A stretch of DNA of 64,000 bases from Cryptomeria japonica (taxonomy: Eukaryota; Streptophyta; Pinopsida; Cupressales; Cupressaceae): contig NC_081408.1 of the NCBI RefSeq assembly GCF_030272615.1, positions 617,518,476 through 617,582,475 of the forward strand, in the 5' to 3' direction. The notes under the pieces were generated by a model. The model was not told where the DNA came from and did not search any database. It was given only the letters and a program-made list of their open reading frames with translations. The position numbers and the translations under genes were made by a program. Below, in pieces: positions 46,582 through 59,808 of this stretch (positions within the stretch are counted from its first letter, which is position 1; the number at the start of each line of letters is the position of its first letter).

Positions 46582-48131
46582 TTAGTTCACCTCTTGAAGG
46601 GGCAACACCCCTAATTCACCTCTCAAATAGGTAAAGGTAGCCTTCGGTAGAGTCTTGATGAATATGTCTGCTAACTGCTCCTTACTAGAAACATGTTCCA
46701 ATACAACCTCTTTGTTCTGAACCTTCTCCCTCAAGAAATGATGCTTGAGCTAAAAGTACTTGGTTCTAGCATGTCAACCCGGATTCTTGGAGATGTTAAT
46801 TGCACTTGTGTTGTCACAAAATATATTTACAGGTTCAGATACAGGAACTTTGAAGCCATTTAATACATGTTTCATCCAAATTGTCTGGGTGCAGTTCATA
46901 AATGTTGCAACATACTCCGCTTCTACTGTAAACTGAGAGATACAACTCTGCTTCTTACTCATCCATGAGACTAGTCTACCACCAAGAAATAATGCACCAT
47001 TGGTTGTGCTCTTCTAGTCATCCACATTACCAGCCCAATCAGCATCTATAAACACTTTCAAGTTGAAATCATTACTGTATGGATACCATAATCCATAGTC
47101 AATAGTTCCCTTCAGATATCTTAGAATCTGCTTGACTGCTACCAAGTGGGATTCTCTTGGGCTTTTCTGGAACCATGCAGTAATGCCCACTACATGTGCA
47201 ATGTCTAGTCTTATATGTACTACATAGTGCAACTTACCAGCCATTGATCACTATTTCTTCTCATTTACCAACACTGAGCATTCTCCTTTGATAGTTTACA
47301 ACCGGTCACCATTAGTGTACCAATCAGTTTGTTTTCCTCCATGCCAAAGGTCTTCAATACCTCTTTGACATACTTGGACTGAGTGATAAATATTCCATCT
47401 TTCATTTGTTGAATCTATAGTCCAATGAAGAACTTAATCTCCCCTATAAGTGACATCTCAAATTCCTTCTTTATCTCATCTGCAAAGTCATGACTCATCT
47501 TGTCATCTCCACCAAAATTTATGTCATCAACAAATACTTCACAGATCAAAATCTGATCTCCTTCTGATTTCAAGTATATATTGCTATCTTCACTTGTTCT
47601 TTCAAATCCAATCCTCACAAGATGAGAGTCCAAGCATTCATACCAAGCTCTAAGTGCCTACTTTAGTCCATACAAGGCTTTATGTAGCCTACACACCATG
47701 TCACTATCTTTTGATAGGGCAAACCCATCTAGTTGCTCTATATACACCTCCTCTTCTAGTATTCCGTTCAGGAATGTAGATTTTAAATCCATTTGATATA
47801 CTTTGAATCCCTTGAAGGCTACATATGCAAGAAGCATACAAACTCCTTCCAATCTAGCTACTGGAGGAAAGGTTTCTCCATAGTATTCTCCTTCTTCTTT
47901 AGCATATCCTTTGTACACCAGTCTAGCTTTGTTTCTTACCAATGTACCATCTTCATTCAGCTTATTTCTAAAAATCCATTCGGTGCCTATGACATTTTTA
48001 TGCTCGGGTCTAGGTACCAAAGACCATGTACCATTCTTTTCTATCTGGTCAAGTTCCTCTTCCATTGCCTTGATCCAGTCTTCATCTTTATGTGCCTCTT
48101 TAAATGTTTTAGCCTCAAATTCAGAGATCAT
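46582..48131 (-). pseudogene. Copia B reverse transcriptase and RNase H, broken
   Basis: From 48131: WIKAMEEELDQIEKNGTW, TEWIFRNKLNEDGTLVRNK, KVYQMDLKSTFLNGILEEE (first catalytic Asp) and ALYGLK, then a TAG at 47655 where Gln is usual. The second RT box reads LICEVFVDDINFGG near 47530, so the two Asp are kept. RNase H follows: YLKGTIDYGLWY, VFIDADWAGNVDD, QFTVEAEYVATF and FCDNTSAINISKNP. Several stops and shifts separate the pieces. The frame ends near 46582. Confidence 0.87.
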
Positions 48132-48533
48132 GCAAGAATTTTCTCTAACCTTTCTTCTTGTAAGAATTCCTGCATCCTTATCTCCTATGATCTACTTTGG
48201 ATCATGATTCAACTTTACATACCTAGGGATGATCCTAGTTGTTTCCTCTTGCTTTTCTTCTTCATCCTCATCTTCATCAGCATCAACATCTACCAATATA
48301 GGAGCACTGTTACTGGTGCTAAGCTATTTTGCAACTAGTTCCCAAAAGGTTACTATCGATTCCTCTCCTACTTGCTCATTGTTGGTTTCCTCAGGTTTCT
48401 CAAAGGTTTCATCAATTCTAACATTGATGCTTTCAACAATTCTCTAAGTCCTATTGTTGAAACATTTGAGAGCTTTTCTCTTTGTGGAATACCCTAGGAA
48501 TATTCCCTCATCACATTTTGCATCAAACTTTCT

Positions 48534-49528
48534 CTAATGTTCACTCCTCTTGATATAACATTTGCTACCAAACACTCTAAAGTAGCTTACCACTGGTGTC
48601 TTTCCAGTCCAATACTCATAAGAAGTTTTATCCTTACCTTTCTTGATGAGTACCCGGTTCATAGTGTAGACTACAGTGCTCACCGCTTCTCTCCAGAAAG
48701 TGTGAGAAACCTTCCCTTGGATCAACATAGTTCTGGCTTCTTCAACTACAGTCCAGTTGTTCCTCTCTGCTAGGCCATTCTACTATGGATTCCGGGGGCA
48801 GACAGTTGCCTCTTGATGTCGTTCTCTTCACAGTACTTGTTGAATTCACCAGAAGTGAATTCTCCTCCTTGATCAATTCTTAGGCACTTAATCCTCTTAC
48901 CGCTTTCTTTTTCAACCAGTGCTCTGAAGGCTTTGAACTTTCCAAAGTCTTTAGACTTGTCCTTCAAGAATGTGACCCACATCATTCTTGAGAAATCATC
49001 AGTAAGAATCATAAAATACCTAGCTCCCTACACACTCCTAGTTTTCATAGGACCACACAAATAAGTATGCAAAAGATCAAGTAAATTGTTTGTAGTGAAA
49101 GATTTACCTTTGAAGGTTGAGGAAGACATTTTCCCTAGTTGACACTCTCTACACAAAGGATTCTCTAGTTTTCTCAGCATAGGCAATCCTCTAACTGCCT
49201 TGATCTTACTGGCCTTCACAATATTATCAAAGTTTACATGGCAGAGTCTCCTATGCCATATCCAACTATCATCAAACTTAGCCATTAGACATGTACTGAT
49301 ATTTGCATTCAGCTGAAATAGGTTACCTTTGGTCTGCATATCGGTGGCCATCAGTTCACCATTCTTTCCTTTGATTTTGCACACTCCATCTTTGAATTCT
49401 AGAGTGAGTCCATTATCATTCAGCTGGGCAACACTCAAAAGGTTGTGTCTGAGACCTTCTACCCAATACACATTGTCAGCATTGCTTTTTCCATTCAGAG
49501 AGATGGACCCTCTACCTTTACCATACAT
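48534..49528 (-). pseudogene. Copia B integrase, broken
   Basis: The zinc region is IWHRRLCHVNFDNIV and PLCRECQLGKM. The core starts ILTDDFSRMMWVTFLKDK (first Asp), and CLRIDQGGEFTSGEFN keeps the second Asp. After SAPG the expected NPQQNGLAERNN reads with both Gln codons as TAG (near 48780) in a shifted frame; the Glu of AERN survives there. The C-terminal part reads SHTFWREAVSTVVYTMNRV and VFGSKCYIKRSE. Confidence 0.85.
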
Positions 49529-50672
49529 GGTGCATCATTACCAAAACAAACCACACCACCATCATACTCTTCCAGAGATAGAAACTTACTCCGGTCACCA
49601 GTCATGTGGTGAGAACAACCACTATCAATAATCCACTCATTGGAATGATCAAAATGGGAGACAAGAGCCTTCTTGTCTGACACATCTTCCTTAACTGCTA
49701 CAAACACAATGTCTTCACTTTCTTCATCTTCTAATTCCTCGTCAATGACACCTTCATCAACTACTACAAAACAATTTCTCCTATTTTCTCCTTTGAACTT
49801 CTTGAACTTCTCTGATTTGTCCTTATTATCACCATTAGGATAGTTTACAACAATGTGTCCTATCCTATTGCAAGAATAGCATTTCAAAAGGAGCTTACCT
49901 CTATATTTACCAGTTCCCTTAGGAAGTCTCTTGGCAAGAAGAGCTTGAAATTCCATCAGGATGTCCTCATCATCCATTTCTCTGCTTTGTCTTGGTTCAA
50001 CACTGGTACTAGCTTCTTTTCCCTTTCTAGATGGTGCAGCAAATGCTCTAAAGGCTGATTCAGTCTTCTAAATACTGCCATCATAATTATTTAGCTCATA
50101 TGCGGTCAACTTTGTAATGATGGAGTCTAGGGATACCTTTGTCTTGTCTATAGACCTCAACTCTTGAATAGCAGCAACCCTTATTGCATAGACCGGTAAT
50201 AAGGATCTCAAGAATTTGCTAACAACAGTGTAATCATCTATTTTACCACCTGCACTCTTGATGTCTCCAACAACAGTTCTGATTCTTATTCTATATTGTT
50301 GAATGGTCTCTCCTTCAACCATCTGCATGTCTTCAAACTTTCCCCTAAGGCTCTCTTCCTTAGCTTGTTTCACATCCTCATCACCACCATAGATATTCTC
50401 AAGGGCATCCCATACTTCTTTGGGATTCTCTTTATCCTGAATGTATCAATAAACTCAATGTCAGATAGACTGCTAATTAGGGCTGCCATGACTTGCCCAT
50501 TCTCCTGAATCTCTCTCTTTTGATCATCGGTGAGAATATCGGTAGGGACAACATAAGCATTCTCAACATAGCTCCAGTGTTGAGCACCCATGCTTCTGAT
50601 GTATATCTTCATTTTGTCCTTCCATATTTTAAAGTTGTCTCTATTGAACTTTGGACCTTCCCTCTTCATCAT
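49495..50672 (-). pseudogene. Copia B gag and protease, broken
   Basis: Gag starts MMKREGPKFNRDNFKIWKDK at 50672, the usual copia opening, followed by UBN2-type phrases (IQQYRIRIRTVVGDIKSAGG, KFLRSLLPVYAI). The frame shifts near 50400. The knuckle is CYSCNRIGHIVVNYPN, whose last Cys is Tyr. The protease site WIIDSGCSHHMTGDRSKF lies near 49600 with the DSG intact. Confidence 0.85.
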
Positions 50673-50729
50673 TAGAGGAGGATCTTTTCCTCAAGCGGTT
50701 AAGCTTACAACACAGAGGACCTGGAAGAT

Positions 50730-50744
50730 GCTCTGATACCAATT
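50730..50744 (-). promoter_or_regulatory. Primer binding site of B
   Basis: Plus strand gctctgataccaatt, complement of aattggtatcagagc, the perfect initiator-Met copia site. Confidence 0.92.
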
Positions 50745-50746
50745 AA

Positions 50747-52238
50747 TGAATTAATGATGAACAATTAGTACCAAACCCGTACTGAGAGGGGGGGGTGAAT
50801 CAGTATAGGAAAAAACACTTTCCCTGAACTGGTTTGACTACACACACTGAACTTTGACTGGCAAGCTATAACACCAGTCTTAATCAGATTACTACTAGCA
50901 AAACACAATGACAATGTGAAAGACATAAACCGGTAACCCTTAGCTTTCCATACAATCTAATGCCTCATTTCCACTTCACCCTTATGCATAAACAAGTAAT
51001 CTATCATAAAAAATATAATGACTGCTAGTTCAACATATTTTACCAGTTTGACATAAAAAACTAAACCATCACATGAAAGGCATCACACATGACACACTAA
51101 ATTTTCACGTGGAGACCTAACTAGGAAAAACCACGGTGGGGATGAATACCCACAAGCTGCTCATTGAACTCTTTTGAAGTCTGCTCTATTAGGAGCCTAG
51201 TCCAGTTAAAAACTATTACAATAGGTTCTACTAGGAATGGATTCTGCTAGGGATCACCTGGTTAAGAGATGGCTAAATACCCAGTTAAAGGTTAGAACAC
51301 TGTTAAAGGTTACCTCGTAAGAGGATTTGAAGAACTCATTGAATTGAGTCACCTTGTTAAAGGATTTACACAAAATTCTGTTAAAGCTACCCGATGAAGG
51401 GATTTTCCAACTGCTGAAATGGTTAGAAGTCAATAGGTAATACACTGATCTGATAACAACACTCAATGCCAAGGTAGATTCACTTTAGCTCCTTTTCTTT
51501 TGCAATCACACTCTGCAGTTATCAACACACTTCTCTGGTTTGGCAAGAATCAAGTGTCTCTTCACTTGGATACACACATAATATTTTCCAACAACCTCAA
51601 AATGAAAAACATCATCGACCTTATAGGAAATAGATAGGTCGGTAGCATAAACCCTAAACCCTAAACATTTAGGTTTTACAATCCAGTCAGTTCAATCCTG
51701 ACTGTTAATCACACTGCATCAAATACAACAGTCTTGAACAGATCTCAAGACGTTCTCCAACGTTCATTCTTTGACGCTTCAAGAAGCTGATAACTCATCA
51801 CACACTCTCCACTGTTTATAGAGACTTCGCACATTCCCGAGGTAGATAGGATCAATCTCCATGGAAGATCCTCAAGGAAATCCTTCACACGCACAAGGAT
51901 GATGTGGCAACACTTATCTGGTATTCATTACAATGCTAACTCATCACAAGACGTCATTGGTTGAATCACACAATCTTGGAATGCATCAACAGGAAACCTT
52001 GAAGCTGAGACTACCAACTGGTAGTCATGCCAAATGAAACCCCGATACAAAACTTCCATATATTGGTTCTCATTCCAACATACCAGTTCACTTTGAACAA
52101 ACATACTACTTCACACTGTCACAAATACCAGTTTACATCATCATATCAGTTCTCTTTCCAGTTTGCTTACTACAACATACTGGTTCATACTTCAGCATAT
52201 TGACATCAATGACAACATACAATATCATCATGTCATCA
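50747..52238 (-). repeat. 5' LTR of B
   Basis: TGAATTAATGATG to ..CATGTCATCA, 1492 bp, alike in full to the interrupted left LTR. Confidence 0.9.
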
Positions 52239-52256
52239 TGCTCTGCACATATGACA

Positions 52257-54872
52257 ATAACTTCTTCTAAGCACTATACCTGGTCCTCAACAATGGTACA
52301 TAGAAGTTCAGTTTTGACAAAGAGGAATCGATAGTAGGGAGGTTAGTACCTTGAATCAAACTGGTGAGGGTGTCAACCGTAGTTTGAATGACATCCTGCT
52401 CTATTTTCCTCCTCAATGTTTCCAATCTTTCTTGTGCAAGCTTTACACTTTGCAACAGCTCCGGTTCATGTACAGATTGGAGGTCGATAGGGCTTGTAAT
52501 GTCAATCGGTTTGGCTTTACCATTGGTTTCCTTTGGAGTCTCTACTTGTTTGGCTTTCTCTATTTCCTCCTTCTCTATGGCTCTTTTCTTTTCTGCTTCT
52601 TCTTTCCTTAGTTCTTCCTTCTTCTTATCTTCTTCCTGCTTCTTCTTTTCTTCCTCCTTTCTCTTCTTCTCTTCTTCTCCTCTTCTTTCTTCTTCTCCCC
52701 TTCTTTCCTCTTCTACTCTTCTTTCGTCTTCTCCTCTTTCTCTTTCTCTTTCTCTTCTTCTTTCCGCTTTTCCTCTTCTTTTTTTTTCTCCTCTTCCTCT
52801 TTTTTTTCCTCTTCCTCTTTCTCCGCTTGCTCCTTATCAGCCTTTTCCTTGTCCTATTTCTCCTTGTCTGCTTTTTCCTTGTCTTGTTTCTCCTTCTCTA
52901 TTTCTTGACTGACATCTTCAACATCCAATGCATCAACATCAATAGTGTCCACTTGTTCTATCACTCTTTCACCTTCACCATCAAATACCTCATCTAGTTT
53001 TCCGGTTTTCGTTTCCTGTTCAGCTTCTCTATCTGCTTGAGCAACTTGGTACATTTTCACAGTGGCTTTAGTATTGAAGTGTGTGTCTTTCACCACTTCA
53101 GAGGTTTTGCCTTCTAGTAGAAAGAGTCTTCTTCTTCTCATGAAGAAGAGACCTTTGTACCGGTCCATGATTTCAAACAATTCAGAGTTTGAAGCATCAG
53201 GGAAGTATTCTGGAAAAATCTTTTCTCTGATCTCCTATTCTCTCTTGATGGCAATGCGCCATTTATTATCTAAAGAAATGTATAAAGAATCAGGTGTCTC
53301 AAATTTAATATATGATGGCGATTGATCATAAACACATAAATAGTTAATGATTTCCCACTCTACTTCTTCTTTCTCACTGTCGGTAAAATCATCAAAATAC
53401 TCCTTCAAATCACCAAGCAATTTTCTTTTAATATTCTTAATAGTCCTCTGACAATGTGTCATCAGCTTATAAGAAGATATGTCAATATTTACCGGTGCTG
53501 ACGATGTAGGTGCATTACCGGTAGTTTTAGCTTTCCTCCATGTTTGTCTGGTCTTCTTAGGCTGCACTTCTGGTTCTGTATCCTCAGACTCTGGTGAGTT
53601 GCTTTTGGTCTTCCGCTTCCTTTCAAAAAAATTAGCGAGAGCAACTTAAGGTTTCTTTTTAGCAAGTGACCACTTGGTCACTTTAGGACTTGCTGAGGTA
53701 ACCGGTGCCGATACCGATGGTATAGCCCTTCCTTTTTTCACTATAGGATCTACAACCGATGTTACCCTCTCTAAGTAGGTGCCGGTTTGCTTTTTCTTCG
53801 CATCAAGAGGTGAGGAAAGCAGGGTAGAGGCATACCCATCTATGATGTCATCCATCACCTCATATCCCATAGGTTCTACTTCTTCCTTTCTAGGCTCTAC
53901 CACTTCCATTATACATTCATCTACTTTTATCATAAAGTAGACTTCCTCTTCATATTTCTTAACAATATCTCCAGATATCCTCATCCTCTGACTCATCTTT
54001 CACTTGAATTCATCAAAGTATTTATTCAAGACCTCAGGATATCCAATTACCACTACTTGGAGACTTTCCCTAATTTGTTTAGTGATCGGTTGGTCAGCAG
54101 ACCATTGAATATCACCAACTCCAGGGAAATAGCCTTGGAAGTAGAAAAATAGCCTGACCAAAAGTTGTCCAAATCTGAACCTCAGAGCATTGTCTTGTTT
54201 GATGGACTTCAACTTCAGTAGAAGTTGTTTTTGTAAACAAGTACACAAATCAAATGAGGCATCTTCCTTGATCATTCTGTATGCGGCATTCAATGCAGTA
54301 GTAGGGACAGAGTTTATTCGGCTAGTGTAAAACACTCTGTAGCCGATCACCATATAGGCATACTTAACCAAGTCATCCTTGATGGGATTGATAGTCATTC
54401 CCCTTTGGTCGCTCAGAGAACCAGTGAGCTTAGTCATTTCAGTCTTGATGACTTTCCTTAGGGCTATCACCTCACCCATGTTGCAGAAACTGGTGACTAC
54501 ATGAATTGCTTCTGGTGTTATGTCATGTGTCCTTTCGAGATACATTTTCTCACCATGTACTCTGCTTAGGATGATGCAGATGTGTTCTTTAGTGAACTCT
54601 TCAAGAAAATAAACAGTATAATGTAGTTTCTTCCTCTCTAGGATGTTGTATTTTGGTTTAATTTTCTTGTCATCCTCACAGAATAGACCTAGCTGGGAAT
54701 GAATCACTAGGGATCCTAGGTCTTCCAATTTATAGTCAATGTACCCTAAAATATCTTCTTCAACAATGACTTCGACAGGTATTTGGGATAGGGCATTGTA
54801 TTTCATTTTCCTTTGAATAAATTCAGCCAAGTCCATAGGTACACTAGAACTGGAGTGCGATGCAGAAGCCAT
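52257..54872 (-). pseudogene. Family-A ORF2, unit 2, N-terminal and middle part
   Basis: Starts MASASHSSSSVPMDLAEFIQ at 54872 (an in-frame ATG lies nine bases upstream). The N-terminal domain is open to 54000, then a stop replaces the Trp of the FDEFKWKM phrase of unit 1. RRRRLFLLEGKTSEV (near 53120) and the Lys/Glu-rich tract (52880-52560) follow. B cuts it at 52257; the end lies at 36782-37369. It keeps Gln codons that are stops in unit 1 (for example HSQLGLF, AEQET). Confidence 0.82.
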
Positions 54873-55311
54873 GATTAACAAGAATTTTGAAAATAACCTT
54901 CACAATTTTGAAATTAGGGTTTGCCAATGCAGCTCACACCACACCACTTCGGTTGCTTGTTACTGCTTAGTGTTCTTTCACTGATAGGTTGAAAATATCT
55001 CTGGATTCTTCTACAAGATTTGAATTCTCTCTGAATCGCAAGTCAAATCGTCTTTTGTCGTTCTGCTCTTGAAAATTTCTTCGCTCATAAACTGATAAGT
55101 GAAAAGTATGTTAAGAATCCCTTTTAAACAAACTCTTCACCTACCATAATAAATGCTCCACCCCTAGGGTATAAACCCTAATTTTTCCTTTTATAGCTTT
55201 GCAAACTTCTACCGATTGATAGGTAACATATACTAGTTTGGGTCTTTACCAATATAAACTAGGGGTTCAAAACTTTTCACCGATTTGTTCCCCCTAAGCT
55301 TATCTAAAGCT

Positions 55312-55900
55312 CAGTTTTTTGGTTCAAAGACTTCCACACTAGGTGCAAAAACTGGTTCATCTTGTGACACTTCTTCAGGTTTCTTTTTCCATGTTTTATT
55401 CATTCTCACTTGAATAGTTTCAACATCAATCTTCCCTTCTGGAGTGATTGGTATTTCATCTAATAGTTTCAGCATGTTGCAGCAGTGTCGCCGCTACCAT
55501 GATAGATCAAACAGGTTACTCTCCAACTATTTGGCACTTGATAGCCACCTGACTAATGGTCATCGGTATTATATCGGTTGGGATTTTGGTTCTCATAGGG
55601 TTCCGGAACAACTCCTTGAGTCCTTGGAGGATATCTCCCAATGTTGTGCAAAATAGACCTGCATTCAAATGCTCTATGCCCAAACTTGTTGCATGCATAA
55701 CAATTTCCATTGAACCTATTGGATCTAGGCTTATTGCTTAGAAAGTAAGGAAAATTATTGTAGGCCTTATTTGTACACACATTACCAGTATGTCCTTCTT
55801 TGAGACAATTAAAGAAAATAGGTTTAAACTTTTGCTTACCTTTATCCTTTGATGTTGGTTGCTTCTTTGATGCTACATCTTTTGTTCCAGAGGTCTCACC
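55312..55900 (-). pseudogene. Family-A ORF1, unit 2, zinc-knuckle half
   Basis: Continues from 59809 across the H insertion at ETSGTKDVASKKQPTSKDKG. Knuckles: FFNCLKEGHTGNVC (first Cys is Phe), CYACNKFGHRAFEC (intact) and a damaged CLIYHGSGDTAAT. A part between the last two knuckles of unit 1 is missing near 55470. Confidence 0.75.
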
Positions 55901-56727
55901 TATCATGCCCAAAAATTTAGGGCAAAAACGAAACAATTTTTTTTAAAAAAAAATACTTAATTTAATTAATAAGCACACTCTTGCGACAAGCGTTAGAGAA
56001 AATTCCATTAATAAATTCGAGCTCCTTCCGAAACGAACGAAGCATCGACAATCAGTTATATTCTAATTGCGGAATAACCTACTGGTTTAAATTTTATCTC
56101 CAAAAGATATTTAATTAATAGTTTTATTAAATTAATCATACTAAAAATATTAGGAGAGATATTTTAAAATTTATTTCCCACTATGACTATATAGTCTTAG
56201 CAATTTTAATTAATTTCTTCTTTATAATTTTCTTCCATATCTATATTGTGTACATATAAAAAGTACATATATACATATAGATCATGCATATATTTTATAT
56301 ATCAATAATTTAATTTCTTAAATCAATTAAACTCAAAAAAAAACATACATATATATTCATATATATATTCCCATATATATATATATATGGAAACATATAT
56401 ATTATTATATATATATTCTACATATATTCCAATATTTTAATCCTAACCTCCTAAATCCATTTCAACTTTCTAAATATTATCACTTAATTTCCTCAACCCT
56501 AATTAGGGTTCTAAATTCTTATTTAACCATTACCTAAATCCAAATTACATGTTTATTTTTTTTTTATTTTAAAAACTAAACTTCCCTAGCCGCTATCGGG
56601 CTAGGGTTTTAACCCCCCTTTTTTTTTTAGCAGGTAAAGATTTATGCCGGGCCGAAGACCTTACGGCGGCCATGTCCGAAATTACTTGCAGGTCGCAGAG
56701 GTTCCAAGTGGTGGCTGGCCGCACGCA

Positions 56728-56927
56728 CCACTGTGTGAGCGCACAGTGGTGCCGCGGCACCACTGTGTACCCACACAGTGGGCGCCGCTGGCGGCACCAC
56801 TGTGTGGCCACACAGTGGCGGCCGCGGCCGTCCACTGTGTGCCCACACAGTGGGAGCCGCAAGCGGCTCCACTGTGTGTGCACACAGTGGGCGCCGCGCG
56901 GTCGTCCACTGTGCGTACACACAGTGG
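56728..56927. repeat. Array of six 22-bp palindromes in H
   Basis: Units of the form CCACTGTGTG-NN-CACACAGTGG start at 56728, 56760, 56797, 56832, 56869 and 56906. The third is a perfect palindrome. Linkers of 10-15 bp are GC-rich and mostly palindromic too (tgccgcggca, cggccgcggccg). It sits inside a strongly AT-rich element. Overlapping frames in both strands here are by-products of the repeat. Confidence 0.95.
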
Positions 56928-56975
56928 AGCCCGCGGAGTCTCCAACCTATATTTTTTTAAAAAAAATACAATAAC

Positions 56976-56978
56976 ATT

Positions 56979-57025
<47 letters not shown>

Positions 57026-57036
57026 TTATATATATA
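56976..57036. repeat. TA-rich microsatellite
   Basis: Mostly (TA)n with interruptions, just right of the palindrome array. Confidence 0.9.
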
Positions 57037-57185
57037 TGGTGTTTACAAAAAAATTAACATGCATAAATAAAATGATAAATTTAATACCAAATAAAGTTTA
57101 TATACATTTTACAAGAGAATTATTACATGCAAATTTTTAAGCTAATATAATAATGGAAAAGATAACCAAGTTAAATCAAAAATAT

Positions 57186-57285
<100 letters not shown>

Positions 57286-59808
57286 TTTAAATTCATCTAT
57301 AAAACAAACTTCTAAATCAAAGTTAACAAAAAAATACAATCTAAAGTATTTCACAAGGATACATTATTCGTTTCTCTTTTTGAAATAAGAAATCCTGTAA
57401 TATTTCTTTAAATAAAATATTCACATAAAACAACTTTTCTTTCTATCTAAAATTCTTAAAAGCTTTCAGCTAAAATAAACTTCTAAATTGACTCAATTAA
57501 AAACACAGGTAAAAATCTAAATGAAAACAGACTTTTTTTTAATTCTTTCATAAAACAAGAAGCTTTACATGCATCACTAATTTGCTTTTCTTTTTCAAAT
57601 ATACTAGAAGTAAAATCAAGCCTTTTCTCTTTCTTTAAAACATCTCTAATATATACTATCAAATATACTGAATGTTTTCTCTGAATAGTCACAATAATAA
57701 AACTTCAAATCTATTATTACAAAATTTTCAACTTGCTTCTCCTTTCTTTTGAATGAGGCATTTATTCACAACAACTTTAAAACAATATCTGCAAACTGAT
57801 TTCAAATATCTTCAATTTCAATCTTCTGAATATCTTTCATGAATTTCTATCCTCTTTCCTCTGGATTTCCTGCATAATAGAAAACACAAAACTGACCACG
57901 GAGTGCTCACCTCCCAGCCTAGGCTAACTGGTAGCCACCCCTGAGCTCGGAGAACCAATTCCTAGACGGGTAACATACAGGCAAACACCAAGAAACACAA
58001 AACATACAAATATTACAGACACATTCCCAACCTGGCTTTCACAGCACCACACTCTGGTGGTGAATATTTTCAAAGGGTGGTAGTGGACCAAATACCCTGA
58101 GGAGAATTCTGCAAGTATGTAATAACAAGAAGCCACCTCATGGCACAAATAACATATCAAAATCTCAACCCCATAAATTCCTTATGCCCCCCAAAGGCAT
58201 TCTAGCCTTATAACCCTCCTTATGACCCCCATTGCACAAACAGGTCATGCAGCAAGGGTCACACAAAGATCCCTTGTGATCGCTCTCTAAAGAGAGTCTC
58301 TCACTCGAGGGCTGTCACTGCTACCACCCTCAAGATCCTCTTCTCTCCCAAGAGAAAGAGAGATCTTGAGAAAACTCCCAAAACACATTCATTCATAAAA
58401 CAAAACCAAAAGATTTTCAAACATTCATTTTCAAGAATACAGATTTTCTTATTCAACAACTTTCAGAAATAAACAAAACTAGACATTAAAAGTAAAAATG
58501 AAACCAACCTTATTCTGCCCAAAGGTTATAATGATATCTGAAGAAGAGCTGCCCAATCCACAATTCTTTATTTTTCCTTAATCAATTTCTTTATCCCATA
58601 ACATTATTTTTCTTCCAAATTTTCTTTTGTCTCCAAAAATGGAGAGTGGGTGATTAACCAGCTATTCCCCAAAAATCTTCCTTAAGAAGCTCACTCTCTG
58701 AGTTCTCACAGGATTCTAAAAAAAATCAACAAAAAGAAGGAAGAAAGCAAAAATGCAAAAAAGACTTTCCTTTCAAGAGGGAAAATCTTGATTTGATTTT
58801 CACTTCCATTTCCAATTTTCGCTCAACTCAAAAAAACCAATTTTTAAAGCGTTAAAAAGATCATAATAAAGTAGAAACTTGCCTAAAATTACCCCTAACT
58901 CCTAGGTATACCTTATGGGCTTCAGGAAACCCTAATAAACTACCCCTAGGTGTTCATTTAACCCATTTTAAACCCCTCTGAAGTTTATTTTCGGGTCAAA
59001 CATAAGTTGACCACTCCAAATATTATATTCTCAAAATATCTTTTTGACAACACATTATTTTATTTAAAATTAATAATAATTAACACTTTCCCATCAAGAG
59101 ACAAGATAAAATATTTAAATTTAAATCCACACATGTGTCAAGTGACACTAATAAAATACTTTTACAAAAATAAACATGAAATTGTCTCTTGAGGTTTTTA
59201 CACAATAAATTTAAATAACACATAACACACATGCAGCATATACTGATACGAATAAAATACAACACAAACGGGGTGTTGTCTCTCCAAATAGACAAACTCA
59301 GGCTTTACGAACATACATAAGTCTAGGTTTGATTCTCCGTAATTTTCCATGGTCACATGGTAAATTTCCTGCGCATCTCAATTTACACATTAGTACTCCC
59401 AAATATTCATATAAAATATAATTCAATAATACAACAATGCACATCATTACTTGCATACAATTTTCATCTGCACAAATTGAATACATCTTTTGTCAAGCAA
59501 ATTCACATAAACAATTTTCATCCCAATTCACATAAACTAAACATACATCATAGTTCTATATTCAAAGTAAAGTCCTGCAAATTCAATAACGACATCTATC
59601 ATTGCAATATCATTCTTTCTAATAATCATGTAGTGTTCTATCTCATAAAGCATGTAAGTAAAACATCAATTCATAGCAATGTTATCCAATATCCTGAAAT
59701 CATAAAAGTTCTAAATCTCAAAATGCATCAAAACAAAGTATCCATAGTAGTCTAAAATATAAAATCCACTAAATGTCAAACTGAGTCGAGGTGAGGCCTC
59801 ACATCACC

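Larger units (their letters stand above)
37370..52256 (-). mobile_element. Copia element B, full length, inserted in A unit 2 and itself carrying C
   Basis: Minus-strand Ty1/copia element. Left LTR: 37370-38066 plus 45607-46377. Right LTR: 50747-52238. With C removed the LTRs are about 1468 and 1492 bp. The interior carries gag, protease, integrase, RT and RNase H in copia order. It splits the ORF2 of A between 'ggcaacttct' and 'aacttcttctaagc', so the phrase aacttct is on both sides. The right end has 18 extra bases (52239-52256) that I cannot assign, so the exact duplication is uncertain. Confidence 0.88.

Noticed and set aside
56728-56927. CRISPR-like array
   Set aside because: Evenly spaced repeats in a eukaryotic LTR; the linkers are themselves palindromic and similar to each other, and no cas genes exist here.
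56593-57057. Several His/Thr/Val-rich small proteins on both strands
   Set aside because: By-products of the palindrome array, which leaves many frames open in both directions.
59357-59755. 132-codon plus-strand frame in H
   Set aside because: Low-complexity His/Asn/Ile-rich reading of AT-rich LTR DNA, with no recognisable domain.
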